From positions 1 through 8,289 of the forward strand of contig JAZRXE010000046.1 in assembly GCA_045600065.1 (NCBI GenBank): DNA of 8,289 bases, written 5' to 3'. The translations under genes and the position numbers were made by a program. This DNA is from RGIG2707 sp045600065. GTDB lineage: Bacteria; Bacillota; Clostridia; Peptostreptococcales; Anaerovoracaceae. The notes beneath the pieces were generated by a model. It made no database searches, was not told the DNA's origin, and saw only the letters and a program-made list of their open reading frames with translations. Every line of letters starts with the position of its first letter. Position 1 is the stretch's first letter. Below are positions 1 to 5,660 of this stretch, in pieces.

Positions 1-80
1 CGCTTTTCCAGCCTGTCATACAGCTGGTCTATCTGAGCCTGCTGAGCGGACAGACTGCTCAGCTCCAATCTGTTATTCAT
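1..80 (-). CDS. 5' end of an unidentified gene, cut by the window edge
   Basis: Reading leftwards from the ATG at 80-78, an open frame of 26 codons runs to the window edge with no stop. The start has a plausible AGGA ribosome binding site about six bases upstream. The visible peptide begins MNNRLELSSLSAQQAQID and continues QLYDRLEK. It is polar, rich in Gln, Leu and charged residues, and has heptad-like leucine spacing, so it looks like an amphipathic or coiled-coil helix. No signal peptide or known motif is visible. It is divergent from the XRE regulator at 234-530 and shares its promoter region, so it may be a target of that regulator. I do not recognise the family, and 26 residues are too few to assign one. 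Confidence 0.5.
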   Translation of the reverse strand, partial: MNNRLELSSLSAQQAQIDQLYDRLEK

Positions 81-134
81 AGAAAATCCTACTTTCTGTA
101 TTCTTTGTCGTTTTGCCGAACTGAAAAAATCAGG

Positions 135-162
135 TTTACAAATCTCATATTAATGATAAGAT
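135..162 (+). promoter_or_regulatory. Rightward promoter candidate for the XRE regulator
   Basis: TTTACA (135-140, five of six matches) and TAAGAT (157-162, four of six) are separated by 16 bases. The start point would be near 169, giving a leader of about 65 bases before the regulator's ATG at 234. The -10 overlaps the -10 of the leftward promoter candidate. The -35 lies inside the left arm of the outer inverted repeat. Confidence 0.35.
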
Positions 163-182
163 ATCTGTACACTAAATGTCAA
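153..182 (-). promoter_or_regulatory. Leftward promoter candidate for the gene at the window edge
   Basis: On the minus strand a perfect -35 box TTGACA (182-177) is followed after 18 bases by TATCAT (158-153), five of six matches to the -10 consensus. The start point would lie near 146, about 65 bases before the ATG at 80. It overlaps the rightward promoter candidate, so the two could not easily be used at the same time. Confidence 0.5.
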
Positions 183-233
183 GGACATATCATTAGGGGG
201 ATTGTAAACTTAATAACTTGGGAGGCAATTATT

Positions 234-530
234 ATGATTGGAGATAGAATCAAAACGCTTCGTGAATCTGCCGGAATGACGCAGGTAGAGCTGGCAAAAA
301 AGCTCGATATATCCAGAACAAGCATCAATGCTTGGGAAAACGGAATATCTGAACCTTCGGCAGCATACATAATTGAACTTGCGAAGCTGTTCCATTCAAG
401 CGCGGACTATATACTCGAACTGGATGACACCCAGATCGTGGATCTGAGCGGCTACAGTCATGACGAGACAAAGCTTGTCCGTTCCATGCTTGAATATTTT
501 GATGCCTATAAACCTACGGGAAGAGGCTAA
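234..530 (+). CDS. XRE-family helix-turn-helix transcriptional regulator (98 aa)
   Basis: This is a small cytoplasmic DNA-binding protein with one HTH_3/XRE (Cro/CI-type) domain. Residues 1-60 follow the family pattern: GDRIKTLRESAGMTQVELAK forms helices 1-2, the recognition helix region is ISRTSINAWENG, and SEPSAAYIIELAKLF with SADYIL closes the domain. The C-terminal 35 residues are acidic and probably form a dimerising helix (DETKLVRSMLEYFDAY). I chose the ATG at 234 because GGGAGG (220-225) lies eight bases upstream; the frame is open to 105, but that extension does not resemble the family and has no ribosome binding site. It is divergent from the partial gene at 1-80, across a region of inverted repeats, so autoregulation and control of the neighbour are likely. 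The targets cannot be read from the sequence. Confidence 0.9.
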   Translation: MIGDRIKTLRESAGMTQVELAKKLDISRTSINAWENGISEPSAAYIIELAKLFHSSADYILELDDTQIVDLSGYSHDETKLVRSMLEYFDAYKPTGRG

Positions 531-560
531 ATAGTTTCGACACAAATTGATTATGGCAGA

Positions 561-600
561 AAAATACAGAGCCCCGGGATCCCGAGGCTCTGTTTCTGTG
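561..600. terminator. Bidirectional rho-independent terminator
   Basis: A stem of CAGAGCC (567-573) pairs with GGCTCTG (586-592), continues after one C/A mismatch as CGG/CCG, and closes on a GATC loop. On the plus strand it is followed by TTTCTGT. On the minus strand it is followed by TATTTTTC, the better T-run. It lies between the convergent XRE regulator and symporter genes and can serve both. Confidence 0.85.
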
Positions 601-631
601 CATAAAGCTTTACGTTATATTCTATACTATT

Positions 632-1849
632 TTATTTACTTTCTTCCCACTTCTGCACACAGGCGGCGCATGCAATATCGCCGACTACGTTCAGAGATGT
701 ACGGCCCATGTCGAAGAGCCTGTCTATACCGTAGATGATGCCGATGTAGGTGGTGGGGATGCCTACGGCTTCCAGTACCATTGCAAGCATTATCATGCCT
801 GCGCCGGAGGTTCCTGCTGTACCTATGGATGCCAGGGTGGCGGTCAGAACTATCATGACCATCTGGCTGCCGGTCAGGGTCAGGCCTATGCACTTAGCCA
901 GGAAGATGGCGGCAACGCACTGATAGATGGCGGTTCCGTCCATGTTGACGGTAGCGCCCAGAGGCAGCACAAAGGAGGATATCTCGTTGTCTACGCCCAG
1001 CTCATCGCAGCATTCCTTGGAAACAGGCAGGGTTGCCACGGAGGAAGTGGAGCTGAAGGCAAAGGCGGCAGCGGGGAAGGCCTTCTTGAAGAAGGCAGCG
1101 GGGCTGATCCCTGCGATCACTTTGACCGACAGACTGTAGACCAGCAGAATGTGGATGGCATAGCCTATGTAGGCTGCCAGAAGCACCAGACCCAGGTCGC
1201 CCAGGATCTTGGGGCCCTGAGAGGCTACTACCCAGGCCATCAGGCAGAACACGCCTATGGGGGACAGCTTCAGAATGAAGCTCATAACGCACTGGGTAAC
1301 TTCGTTGAAGGAACGTATGCAGTCTCCTGCCAGCTTTCCCTTTTCTCCGGATACCAGTACGCCGCAGCCGAAGAACATTGCCATTACTATGATCTGAAGC
1401 ATGGATGCATCGGTCATGGGCTGGATCACGTTGGAGGGGAAGATGTTTTTGATGGTTGTCATAAGGTCTGCGGATTTTGCCTCATAGGCTGCGCCCTCGG
1501 CAAGCTCCAGCACCTGGAAGCTGCCCTGGAAGGCACTTCCGACTACCAGACCTATTATACAGGCGACAGCGGTGGTCGCCAGGAAGAAGCCCAGGGTCTT
1601 TCCGCCTATCTTTCCGACCTTGCGTATATCTCCCATGGAGATGACGCCGTCCATAATGGAGAACAGCACCAGGGGTACTACGATGAATTTCAGCAGGTTG
1701 ACGAAGATGTCGCCAACGGGCTTCATATATGCGGCGGTAAGGGATGCGGCGTTATCGGATCCCATGGCAGCCCACAGGATCGAACCGACGGCAATACCTG
1801 CGACTAAGCCAATGAGGATCCACATGCCAAGACTCATTTTCTTTTTCAT
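632..1849 (-). CDS. Dicarboxylate/amino acid:cation symporter (DAACS family), probably glutamate/aspartate type
   Basis: This 405-residue membrane protein has the length and motifs of the GltPh/EAAT family, which imports acidic amino acids or dicarboxylates with Na+ or H+ by an elevator mechanism. Visible motifs are the HP1 serine-rich loop FSSTSS (265-270), NMDGT in TM7 (302-306), the HP2 tip GTAGTSGAG (343-351) and the TM8 signature D376-x3-D380-x2-R383-T384-x2-N387-x3-D391. By comparison with GltPh from memory, R383, T384 and N387 match substrate ligands and D391 a sodium ligand, so an acidic amino acid is the likely substrate. The HP2 tip has TSG where GltPh has VPG. An AGGAGA ribosome binding site precedes the ATG. 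The racemase gene lies 139 bases upstream on the same strand, suggesting linked uptake and racemisation of Asp or Glu. A terminator follows the stop. Confidence 0.93.
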   Translation of the reverse strand: MKKKMSLGMWILIGLVAGIAVGSILWAAMGSDNAASLTAAYMKPVGDIFVNLLKFIVVPLVLFSIMDGVISMGDIRKVGKIGGKTLGFFLATTAVACIIGLVVGSAFQGSFQVLELAEGAAYEAKSADLMTTIKNIFPSNVIQPMTDASMLQIIVMAMFFGCGVLVSGEKGKLAGDCIRSFNEVTQCVMSFILKLSPIGVFCLMAWVVASQGPKILGDLGLVLLAAYIGYAIHILLVYSLSVKVIAGISPAAFFKKAFPAAAFAFSSTSSVATLPVSKECCDELGVDNEISSFVLPLGATVNMDGTAIYQCVAAIFLAKCIGLTLTGSQMVMIVLTATLASIGTAGTSGAGMIMLAMVLEAVGIPTTYIGIIYGIDRLFDMGRTSLNVVGDIACAACVQKWEESK

Positions 1850-1918
1850 TTTAAAAATCTCCTGTTCTTTGTTTTAACTTGAGCAAATGGATACGCTGAA
1901 TACCTTAAACCCGGGCAG

Positions 1919-1940
1919 AACAAATTACAAGAGATTTGTT
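1919..1940. repeat. Inverted repeat upstream of the symporter gene
   Basis: AACAAAT (1919-1925) and ATTTGTT (1934-1940) are exact inverted copies around an eight-base loop. They lie about 70-90 bases upstream of the symporter start, on the symporter side of the AT-rich spacer. The site could be an operator or a weak leader hairpin. No poly-T run follows on the minus strand, so it does not look like a terminator. Confidence 0.4.
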
Positions 1941-1948
1941 GTAAGTAT

Positions 1949-1985
1949 ATTAAAATAACTATATGAAGTATAAAATTATTTTAAT
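1949..1985. repeat. AT-rich perfect hairpin just after the racemase stop
   Basis: ATTAAAATAA (1949-1958) and TTATTTTAAT (1976-1985) are exact ten-base inverted copies. TATA/TATA (1960-1963 and 1969-1972) extends the stem inward. It begins four bases beyond the racemase stop codon. It has no GC core and no true T-run, so it is a poor terminator, though it may lower readthrough or protect an mRNA end. A -10-like TATACT on the minus strand (1949-1944) could belong to a separate symporter promoter, but I see no convincing -35. Confidence 0.4.
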
Positions 1986-1988
1986 ATT

Positions 1989-2699
1989 CTATCCTTCAAG
2001 GTGACTCCCCTTCATAAAGTCCACTACCGCATCTGCCAGGAATACCATGGCATCGTAGTAAGCCTCACCGAAGTCTCCGTCTTTTTTTACAACGGAAAGC
2101 TCGGTGCAGGCAAGCAGGGCGGCGCAGCAGCCGGAGCTCTTCAGCTCGGCATCGATCAGGGCCAGGGATTCCTTGTCTGCAGGCTTTCCGGCCTTTACGC
2201 AGTCGTAGATTATATGCATTACCGCCTGCTGTACTGCCTCAGAGGGCTCGTAGGGAAGGAGGCCCTGCTTGCTGAGAGCTTCCTGATAAAGGCCGACCTT
2301 AAGAGTGCCTGTGGTGGCGAGAATGGCGATCTTTCCGCCGGGGAAGCGGCTTGCCATACCCTTTGCCGCGGTGCGTATTATGCTGATGACGGGTATGCCA
2401 AGCTCGTCTTCGAAATCGTGGATAAAGTAGTGCGCAGTGTTGCAGCCGACGCAAAGGCCCTTGCAGCCTGCCAGCTGAAGGCTCATGCAGTCTTCAAGCA
2501 GCAGCCTTCTGGTTCTCTTTGCCTCTTCGCCTCCGGCGTTGATGGCCGCGGTGCGGTCGGGCATTGTGGCATGATTGAGTATCATCAGGTTGATGTGATC
2601 CTGATCCTTGTCTGCGGGGGTCTTTTCGATTATCATCTGATAGAGCAGCTGGGTGGCCATCGGGCCCATGCCTCCCAGAATTCCGAACATGTTTTCCAT
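1989..2699 (-). CDS. Aspartate/glutamate-type amino-acid racemase (PLP-independent, 236 aa)
   Basis: Members of the Asp/Glu racemase superfamily interconvert L- and D-amino acids with two cysteines acting as opposed acid/base catalysts. Both are present: C86 in GCNTAH and C198 in ACTELS. The N-terminal FGILGGMGPMAT (5-16) and MPDRT (46-50) also match the aspartate racemase/YgeA-type branch, and 236 residues is a normal length. I chose the ATG at 2699 because AAAGGA (2715-2710) stands ten bases upstream and GGMGP sits where the family starts; the open frame runs back to 2879, but that part is unlike the family. It precedes the acidic amino-acid symporter on the same strand, so the substrate is probably aspartate or glutamate. 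Broad-specificity racemases share these motifs, so the substrate is inferred. The upstream region is strongly structured. Confidence 0.9.
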   Translation of the reverse strand: MENMFGILGGMGPMATQLLYQMIIEKTPADKDQDHINLMILNHATMPDRTAAINAGGEEAKRTRRLLLEDCMSLQLAGCKGLCVGCNTAHYFIHDFEDELGIPVISIIRTAAKGMASRFPGGKIAILATTGTLKVGLYQEALSKQGLLPYEPSEAVQQAVMHIIYDCVKAGKPADKESLALIDAELKSSGCCAALLACTELSVVKKDGDFGEAYYDAMVFLADAVVDFMKGSHLEG

Positions 2700-2709
2700 A
2701 AATGCAGTT

Positions 2710-2829
2710 TCCTTTCGTTGGATCGCGCGGGGGCAGCACATGGGCGGCCCGGGCGTTTTTTCTGATAGCATCAGCAGTCCTTTGCGGCGCAAGCTCCGAG
2801 GCAGCTGCCCCGGATGCTGAAATACTATC
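2710..2829 (-). other. Structured leader or operator upstream of the racemase gene
   Basis: GATAG (2764-2768) with CTATC (2825-2829) and TCAGCA (2771-2776) with TGCTGA (2815-2820) form nested inverted arms. They enclose two small hairpins: TTGC-GGC-GCAA (2782-2792), and CCG/CGG plus GGC/GCC with an AGCT loop (2796-2813). Together these can fold as a three-way junction. A further GC stem, CGCGCGGG (2724-2731) against CCCGGGCG (2748-2755) with seven of eight pairs, lies between this and the ribosome binding site at 2715-2710. No known riboswitch is recognised. The outer arms overlap the promoter candidate, so a DNA operator is an equal possibility. Confidence 0.35.
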
Positions 2830-2850
2830 ACAGGCAGCAGCGGGGCGCAA
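2822..2850 (-). promoter_or_regulatory. Promoter candidate for the racemase gene
   Basis: On the minus strand TTGCGC (2850-2845) is followed after 17 bases by TAGTAT (2827-2822), preceded by TGA to give an extended -10 (TGaTAGTAT). The -35 match is weak. The start point would be near 2815, giving a leader of about 115 bases. The outer inverted-repeat arm (2825-2829) overlaps the -10, so a bound protein could block it. Confidence 0.35.
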
Positions 2851-2860
2851 GTTGTGGTAA

Positions 2861-2933
2861 TATGTATAAATACAGGCAATAAACCCTGCCGGGATCATAG
2901 TCTGCGCAGGATACTGCCCCGCATTTCCGGCAG
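2861..2933 (+). promoter_or_regulatory. Upstream region of nnrD: -10-like box and leader stem
   Basis: An AT island holds TATAAA (2865-2870), a five-of-six -10 match without a clear -35. Downstream, CTGCCGG (2886-2892) and CCGGCAG (2927-2933) are exact inverted copies. Inside them TGCG-CAG (2903-2909) pairs with CTG (2914-2916) and CGCA (2920-2923) around a GATA loop with a CCC bulge. No T-run follows, so it is not a terminator. It would lie in the 5' leader of nnrD if the promoter is right. No known RNA family is recognised. Confidence 0.3.
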
Positions 2934-2971
2934 CGTCCGGCCTGATATTGTTCATAAATACGGAGAACGAA

Positions 2972-3850
2972 ATGACAGAGATATTTGATATAAAAGATCT
3001 GAAGGATATTCTGTACAAGCGTCCGGAGGACTGTCACAAGGGCAGCTTCGGATACATCTCTCTGGTTGGGGGCTCACTGCCCTACAGCGGAGCCATAAGG
3101 CTGGCTGCCATGGCGAACTGCGCAATGAGATCCGGTGCGGGGGTGGTGAGCATAGCCGCGCCCGACTGCATCTGCCCGCTGATCGCGCCTCAGATCCTGG
3201 AAAGCACATTGTTTCCTCTGGACAGTGAGGGAGGCTATATCAAGTATAATGAAGAGCAGTTCGCTTCGCTTTGCCGGCGCATGGACCTGATAGCCTTCGG
3301 AATGGGCATAGGAAATACAGACCAGACTGCCGCAGCCCTCGATATGCTTCTGAATAATTACGGAGGCATCCTGATAGTGGACGCAGACGGTCTGAATGCC
3401 CTGGCTGCAATGGATAAAAAGATAATAAAAAACAGCCGTCCCCGGCTGATTCTTACTCCGCATATCGGTGAATTTTCAAGGCTTTCGGGCATAGATACTG
3501 CCCGTGCTGCAGCTGCGCCCGAGGTCTGCGCAGCGGAGCTTGCCCTTAAGCTTGGAGCCATAGTACTTCTCAAGGGCCCTCAGACCGTTGTGACAGACGG
3601 ATGCAGCAGCTATCTTGTGCGCTGCGGCTGTCCGGGCATGGCAACGGCGGGCAGCGGAGACGTGCTTTCCGGCATACTGGCTGCCGTGTGCGGGTATAAT
3701 CCGGACAGGCTGCTTAAGGCTGCAGCTGCCGGAGCCTTCATAAACGGCAGGGCAGGCGAGCTTGCAATGGCAAGGCATTCGGATGTCAGCATGGTGGCAT
3801 CGGACACCGCGCTGGCAATTGAAGATATCCTGAAAAGCATAAGAGCGTAG
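2972..3850 (+). CDS. nnrD: ADP/ATP-dependent NAD(P)H-hydrate dehydratase (292 aa)
   Basis: This cytoplasmic metabolite-repair enzyme converts NAD(P)HX, the damaged hydrated form of NAD(P)H, back to NAD(P)H at the expense of ADP or ATP. It has the ribokinase-like fold of the YjeF C-terminal (carbohydrate kinase-related) domain. Visible motifs in order are KGSFGYISLVGGS (23-35) with YSGA (38-41), GMGIG (110-114), DADGLN (137-142), LTPHIGEF (161-168), LKGPQTVV (200-207) and MATAGSGDVLSGI (223-235), with D230 as the expected catalytic aspartate. The NAD(P)HX epimerase domain often fused at the N-terminus is absent. I chose the ATG at 2972 because GGAG (2962-2965) lies six bases upstream; a TTG at 2948 is in frame but has no ribosome binding site. 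It stands alone, divergent from the racemase and convergent with the DUF218 gene. Confidence 0.93.
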   Translation: MTEIFDIKDLKDILYKRPEDCHKGSFGYISLVGGSLPYSGAIRLAAMANCAMRSGAGVVSIAAPDCICPLIAPQILESTLFPLDSEGGYIKYNEEQFASLCRRMDLIAFGMGIGNTDQTAAALDMLLNNYGGILIVDADGLNALAAMDKKIIKNSRPRLILTPHIGEFSRLSGIDTARAAAAPEVCAAELALKLGAIVLLKGPQTVVTDGCSSYLVRCGCPGMATAGSGDVLSGILAAVCGYNPDRLLKAAAAGAFINGRAGELAMARHSDVSMVASDTALAIEDILKSIRA

Positions 3851-3889
3851 GACACGTTTTTTCCGCCGGTCTCAGAGCCCGAAGCTGAA

Positions 3890-3910
3890 GCATGCCGGCG
3901 TCCGGCCTGC
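3890..3910. terminator. GC-rich stem-loop between convergent genes, weak terminator candidate
   Basis: GCA-T-GCCGG (3890-3898) pairs with CCGGC-C-TGC (3902-3910), with one T/C mismatch and a three-base loop. It lies in the 84-base gap between the ends of nnrD and the DUF218 gene, where a shared terminator is expected. Neither side has a proper T-run next to the stem. The only long one (TTTTTT, 3857-3862) precedes it on the plus strand, so the call is weak. Confidence 0.3.
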
Positions 3911-3934
3911 ATTCTGCCCAGTGTTTTATATACC

Positions 3935-4813
3935 CTATTGTAAAAATGTTTCCCAGAGCACTGCCTTGATATGTGCAGCGTATTCTCTGGCAAAATAGTG
4001 GGGGACTAAAATGGCGCGTCCCCAGGCGCCCAGGGTGCTTACATTGGTGAATCCGGCCTGCTCTGCCAGTCCTACGGCCCTGTAAAGATGGAAGGCGGAG
4101 GAGACGACCAGCACGCTGCTTTGGACGCTTCCGCCGTCGGCTTCTATAACTGCCCGGCTCAGCTGCATGTTCTGCCGGGTATTTTTACTCTCGCATTCTG
4201 TCAATATACGCTCGGGCTCTATTCCGAGGCGCTGAAGCTCTATGGCCATGGCTTCGGCCTCGGCTATCAGCTCCTGGCCGCTCTTTCCGCCTGTGGTGAC
4301 GGCTTTTGAATCCGGATTTTCCTTAAGGTATTCCGCTGCCTTTACTATGCGTGCCTCCAGCTCCTGGGAGGGCACGGTCCCGTTGACCTTGGCTCCGAGC
4401 ACCAGCACATAGTCCGCGCTTTGGGCCGGAGGCGCTGCGGAATAGCTGACAGCCTTGTATTCAAAGTGAATAAAGCTTGCCAGTATGATGGCACACAAGG
4501 CATACACGAAAAGGCGTACGGGCCTTGGCAAAGGTCTGACTGCAGCCTTGCCGCCGGTACTGTCCGCCGGGCAGTTCTCAGACTTAGGGCAGCTTTGCCC
4601 TTCGTTTTCAACGTCCTGCATGCTTTTTGCTTCGTCCTCACTGAATACCAGAAACAGGTCTGCGTATTTTGTCTTGAGCAGGCAGATCGCCGCAACGATA
4701 TACCAGGCAAAATTGAACCAGTGGTCTGTGCCTATCAGAAAGAGAATTGCCGTATTGTAGGCGGCGCAGAGCGCTGCCGCCGCTATAAGTATCCTGTTAA
4801 GTTTTTTTCTCAT
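3935..4813 (-). CDS. Membrane-anchored DUF218 (SanA/YdcF/ElyC-like) protein (292 aa)
   Basis: The protein has hydrophobic segments near residues 7-27, 33-47 and 100-115, then a DUF218 domain from about 134. In the domain, DYVLVLGAKVNG (134-145), TTGGKSGQE (173-181), EAEAM (185-189), SKNTRQN (209-215) and VVSSAFHLYRA (236-246) follow the family pattern. A polar linker of about 40 residues (58-99) separates the membrane segments. DUF218 proteins such as SanA and ElyC are linked to cell-envelope integrity and peptidoglycan or undecaprenyl metabolism, but their chemistry is unsettled, so I give no reaction. The domain probably faces outside. It is the last gene of a minus-strand operon: its ATG follows the upstream stop after three bases, and with only a weak GAG ribosome binding site it is probably translationally coupled to the hydrolase gene. 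Confidence 0.85.
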   Translation of the reverse strand: MRKKLNRILIAAAALCAAYNTAILFLIGTDHWFNFAWYIVAAICLLKTKYADLFLVFSEDEAKSMQDVENEGQSCPKSENCPADSTGGKAAVRPLPRPVRLFVYALCAIILASFIHFEYKAVSYSAAPPAQSADYVLVLGAKVNGTVPSQELEARIVKAAEYLKENPDSKAVTTGGKSGQELIAEAEAMAIELQRLGIEPERILTECESKNTRQNMQLSRAVIEADGGSVQSSVLVVSSAFHLYRAVGLAEQAGFTNVSTLGAWGRAILVPHYFAREYAAHIKAVLWETFLQ

Positions 4814-4816
4814 GGT

Positions 4817-5629
4817 TTACAGCTCTATGCAGTCCCCCGCGCAGGCGATGATGCAGCCGTCGCCCAGCTCCTGCCTGAAGGTCAGTATCATATTCATGCC
4901 TGTACAGTGCAGGGGCACTATCTTCTCCAGGCCCAGCTCTCTCAGCTGTCTTACCAGCTCCAGCCTTGCAGGGGCATCCAGCCTGTAGGTGTGCAGCCCT
5001 CCGGTGAAGGAGGCAAGCTTTTTGCCCGGGAACAGCTGTTTTGCGTACATAATTGAAGGGATCAGACCCTTGTGGCAGCAGCCGGAAATGATATGTATGC
5101 TCTCTCCCTCCTCCACGACCAGGAACTGCTCGTGATCCATGGGATCGGGAACTCGCTGACCGTCCTTTACGGTATAGAAGGTCTCGGTAGGCTCATAGCC
5201 CTCGTAATTGGGGATATTGCCTGCCAGAGTCAGATGATCGTTGATCCTGTAAACGCCCTCGGTAAATATCAGCCTGCCCTCAAGAGCCTTTTTGAGCTCG
5301 TCGGACCAGAGTATTCCGCTGTTTTCGTATTCGTCCTTGCCGAAATAGGGCATCAGGGCATCCTTGTGCAGGTATACGGGCGCGGTCTTGTTTACTGCCT
5401 CGAAGGCCCCCATGCCGTCGGTGTGATCCCGGTGTCCGTGAGAGATGATGCAGCATTCGGCATCCATTAGATCTACCCCCAGGACCCTTGCGTTCTCCGC
5501 GAATAGCCCTGAAGCGCCGGTGTCGAAAAGGTATTTGTGACCGGCAGTTTCGATGAGCATGCTCAGGCCCCATTCAGCCACGCAGGCGGGGTTTTCTGTC
5601 TTGTTGTCGATAAGGAAGGTTATTTTCAT
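4817..5629 (-). CDS. Metallo-beta-lactamase-fold hydrolase, MJ0936-like type (270 aa)
   Basis: This cytoplasmic protein has the MBL fold with a binuclear metal site: SHGHRDH (63-69) supplies H64, H66, D68 and H69, H186 is in GCCHKG, and H241 is in PLHCTG. DTGASGLF (36-43), GGLHT (210-214) and the C-terminal PLHCTG are typical of the branch often annotated as 7,8-dihydropterin-6-methyl-4-(beta-D-ribofuranosyl)aminobenzene-5'-phosphate synthase-like. That name comes from archaeal methanopterin synthesis and should not be carried over to a bacterium without evidence. The actual substrate is unknown. AAAGGAG stands five bases before the ATG. It is the middle gene of the apbE operon, 31 bases after the apbE stop and three bases before the DUF218 start. 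Confidence 0.88.
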   Translation of the reverse strand: MKITFLIDNKTENPACVAEWGLSMLIETAGHKYLFDTGASGLFAENARVLGVDLMDAECCIISHGHRDHTDGMGAFEAVNKTAPVYLHKDALMPYFGKDEYENSGILWSDELKKALEGRLIFTEGVYRINDHLTLAGNIPNYEGYEPTETFYTVKDGQRVPDPMDHEQFLVVEEGESIHIISGCCHKGLIPSIMYAKQLFPGKKLASFTGGLHTYRLDAPARLELVRQLRELGLEKIVPLHCTGMNMILTFRQELGDGCIIACAGDCIEL

Positions 5630-5660
5630 GGCGTCTCCTTTCAGCTTTGCCGTATAATCT

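Larger units (their letters stand above)
134..209. repeat. Nested inverted repeats, probable operator region
   Basis: The outer arms GTTTACAA (134-141) and TTGTAAAC (202-209) are exact inverted copies. The inner arms TAATGATA (151-158) and TATCATTA (188-195) are also exact. The two pairs are almost concentric, centred near 172-173. The left arms cover elements of both overlapping promoter candidates. The arrangement suits an operator for the XRE protein encoded just to the right, but a long imperfect RNA stem in front of its ribosome binding site is also possible. That the XRE protein binds here is inference. Confidence 0.5.

Noticed and set aside
105..233. A 43-residue N-terminal extension of the XRE regulator
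   Set aside because: It runs through the promoter and inverted repeats, lacks a ribosome binding site, and the HTH domain starts normally at the ATG at 234.
1151..1807. A 218-codon plus-strand open frame opposite the symporter gene
   Set aside because: It is antisense to clear symporter motifs, has no ribosome binding site or family pattern, and its Gly/His/Gln-rich composition is what biased codons give in the opposite frame.
2001..2765. A 254-codon plus-strand open frame opposite the racemase
   Set aside because: It is fully antisense to a racemase with intact catalytic motifs and shows no recognisable domain.
2700..2879. A 60-residue N-terminal extension of the racemase
   Set aside because: The family begins just before GGMGP, and the ATG at 2699 has an AAAGGA ribosome binding site.
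4421..5056. A 211-codon plus-strand open frame crossing the DUF218 and MBL genes
   Set aside because: It spans the antisense of two well-supported genes and has no family signature.
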